Assembly (NCBI RefSeq): GCF_000500065.1
Contig: NZ_AYOU01000163.1
Location: 186,001 to 250,000, forward strand
Reading direction: 5' to 3'
DNA length: 64,000 nt
DNA from: Borrelia hispanica CRI
GTDB taxonomy: Bacteria; Spirochaetota; Spirochaetia; Borreliales; Borreliaceae
Positions 63,764 to 64,000 of this stretch are shown here, piece by piece (the first letter of the stretch is position 1; each line of letters opens with the position of its first letter). Both the position numbers and the translations under genes were made by a program. The notes beneath the pieces are model-generated. The model saw only the letters and a program-made list of their open reading frames with translations. It was not told the DNA's origin and made no database searches.

Positions 63764-64000
63764 ATGAAGAATTTTTATCGTTATTTTCAGTTTTTATTCT
63801 TTTTTATGTTAGCCGTTATACTATTTTCTCTTTTGGTGGCATTAACTCCTATAGGAAATATATTTATATTTTTTGTATTTAATCTTATAGGGCAGATGCT
63901 CCTTAATACTTTTTCATTTTTGTCGTTTTATTTAATACTTTATCCGCTTGTAAACTGGTATGTTTATTGCAATAATATGCTTAACAAAAAATTTATATTT
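63764..64000 (+). CDS. ftsK: Polytopic membrane protein, probably FtsK N-terminus, 3' partial
   Basis: 79 codons are visible before the window ends, with no stop. ATG 63764 opens MKNFYRYFQFLFFFMLAVIL, followed by two or three hydrophobic helices ('IGNIFIFFVFNLIGQMLLN', 'FLSFYLILYPLVNWY'). In B. burgdorferi the gene after uppP in this direction is ftsK, whose DNA-translocating motor is far downstream. Only the membrane character is visible here; the name rests on synteny. Confidence 0.45.
   Translation, partial: MKNFYRYFQFLFFFMLAVILFSLLVALTPIGNIFIFFVFNLIGQMLLNTFSFLSFYLILYPLVNWYVYCNNMLNKKFIF

Noticed and set aside
1-64000. tRNA, rRNA, CRISPR arrays, insertion sequences or prophage genes
   Set aside because: I looked for cloverleaf-like sequences, repeated spacers, transposase motifs and terminal inverted repeats and found none. 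The window appears to be conserved chromosome.

Overview
The window is AT-rich, gene-dense spirochaete chromosome. Gene content and order match a Borrelia / Borreliella linear chromosome read in the direction of falling B. burgdorferi locus numbers, roughly the BB0326 to BB0257 interval. The basis is synteny and protein recall: a BB0323-type LysM protein, the flgB motility operon with flbB, flbC and flbD, CheW1-NadK, and a reduced dcw cluster. Several proteins, such as the hook protein, differ visibly from the B. burgdorferi sequences I remember. A relapsing-fever or related clade is therefore more likely than B. burgdorferi itself; this is inference. I see no rRNA, tRNA, CRISPR array, insertion sequence or plasmid-like segment.

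Layout. 1-5.3 kb: envelope and motility accessory genes: the tail of a TPR collar protein, a VWA protein, a very short BamD-like lipoprotein, the BB0323-type LysM lipoprotein, a tiny lipoprotein derived from its leader, and a FecR-domain protein. 5.7-10 kb: a BMP-type ABC importer (binding protein, tandem ATPase, two permeases). 10-13.8 kb: a TPR protein and a polyprenyl synthase on the minus strand, then rlmE, cheW and nadK. 13.8-15.2 kb: a badly decayed recN. 15.2-17.9 kb: three unrecognised exported or membrane proteins. 17.9-26.6 kb: rsmH, ftsL, murF, mraY, ftsW, ftsQ, ftsA, ftsZ and a TPR lipoprotein. 26.6-29.5 kb: dprA, hslV, hslU. 29.5-51.4 kb: the flagellar operon flgB to flhG. 51.4-56.1 kb: an operon tail with a FapA-like protein, two small membrane or coiled-coil proteins, one small soluble protein and a lidless Hsp70. 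56.2-64 kb: signal peptidase I, a LysM-M23 peptidase, a TPR protein with an Mrr-like tail, an acidic membrane protein, a lytic transglycosylase, UppP and the start of a membrane protein that is probably FtsK.

How it works together. From about 11.8 kb to 56.1 kb every gene is on the plus strand, mostly with overlapping stops and starts or gaps under 50 bases. This suggests long co-transcribed blocks coupling cell-wall synthesis, division, protein quality control and periplasmic flagellar assembly. The flagellar genes encode a nearly complete export gate, MS/C ring, rod start, hook, stator and FlhF/FlhG placement system. The flanking genes (UppP, transglycosylase, M23 peptidase, MurF, MraY, FtsW) supply and remodel the peptidoglycan that the periplasmic motors cross.

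Most worth a second look: the recN relic next to nadK, a micro-lipoprotein born by duplication of the BB0323-type leader, an importer ATPase with one intact and one dead composite site, a polyprenyl synthase resembling eukaryotic-type GGPP synthases, and a TPR protein carrying a degenerate nuclease-like tail.
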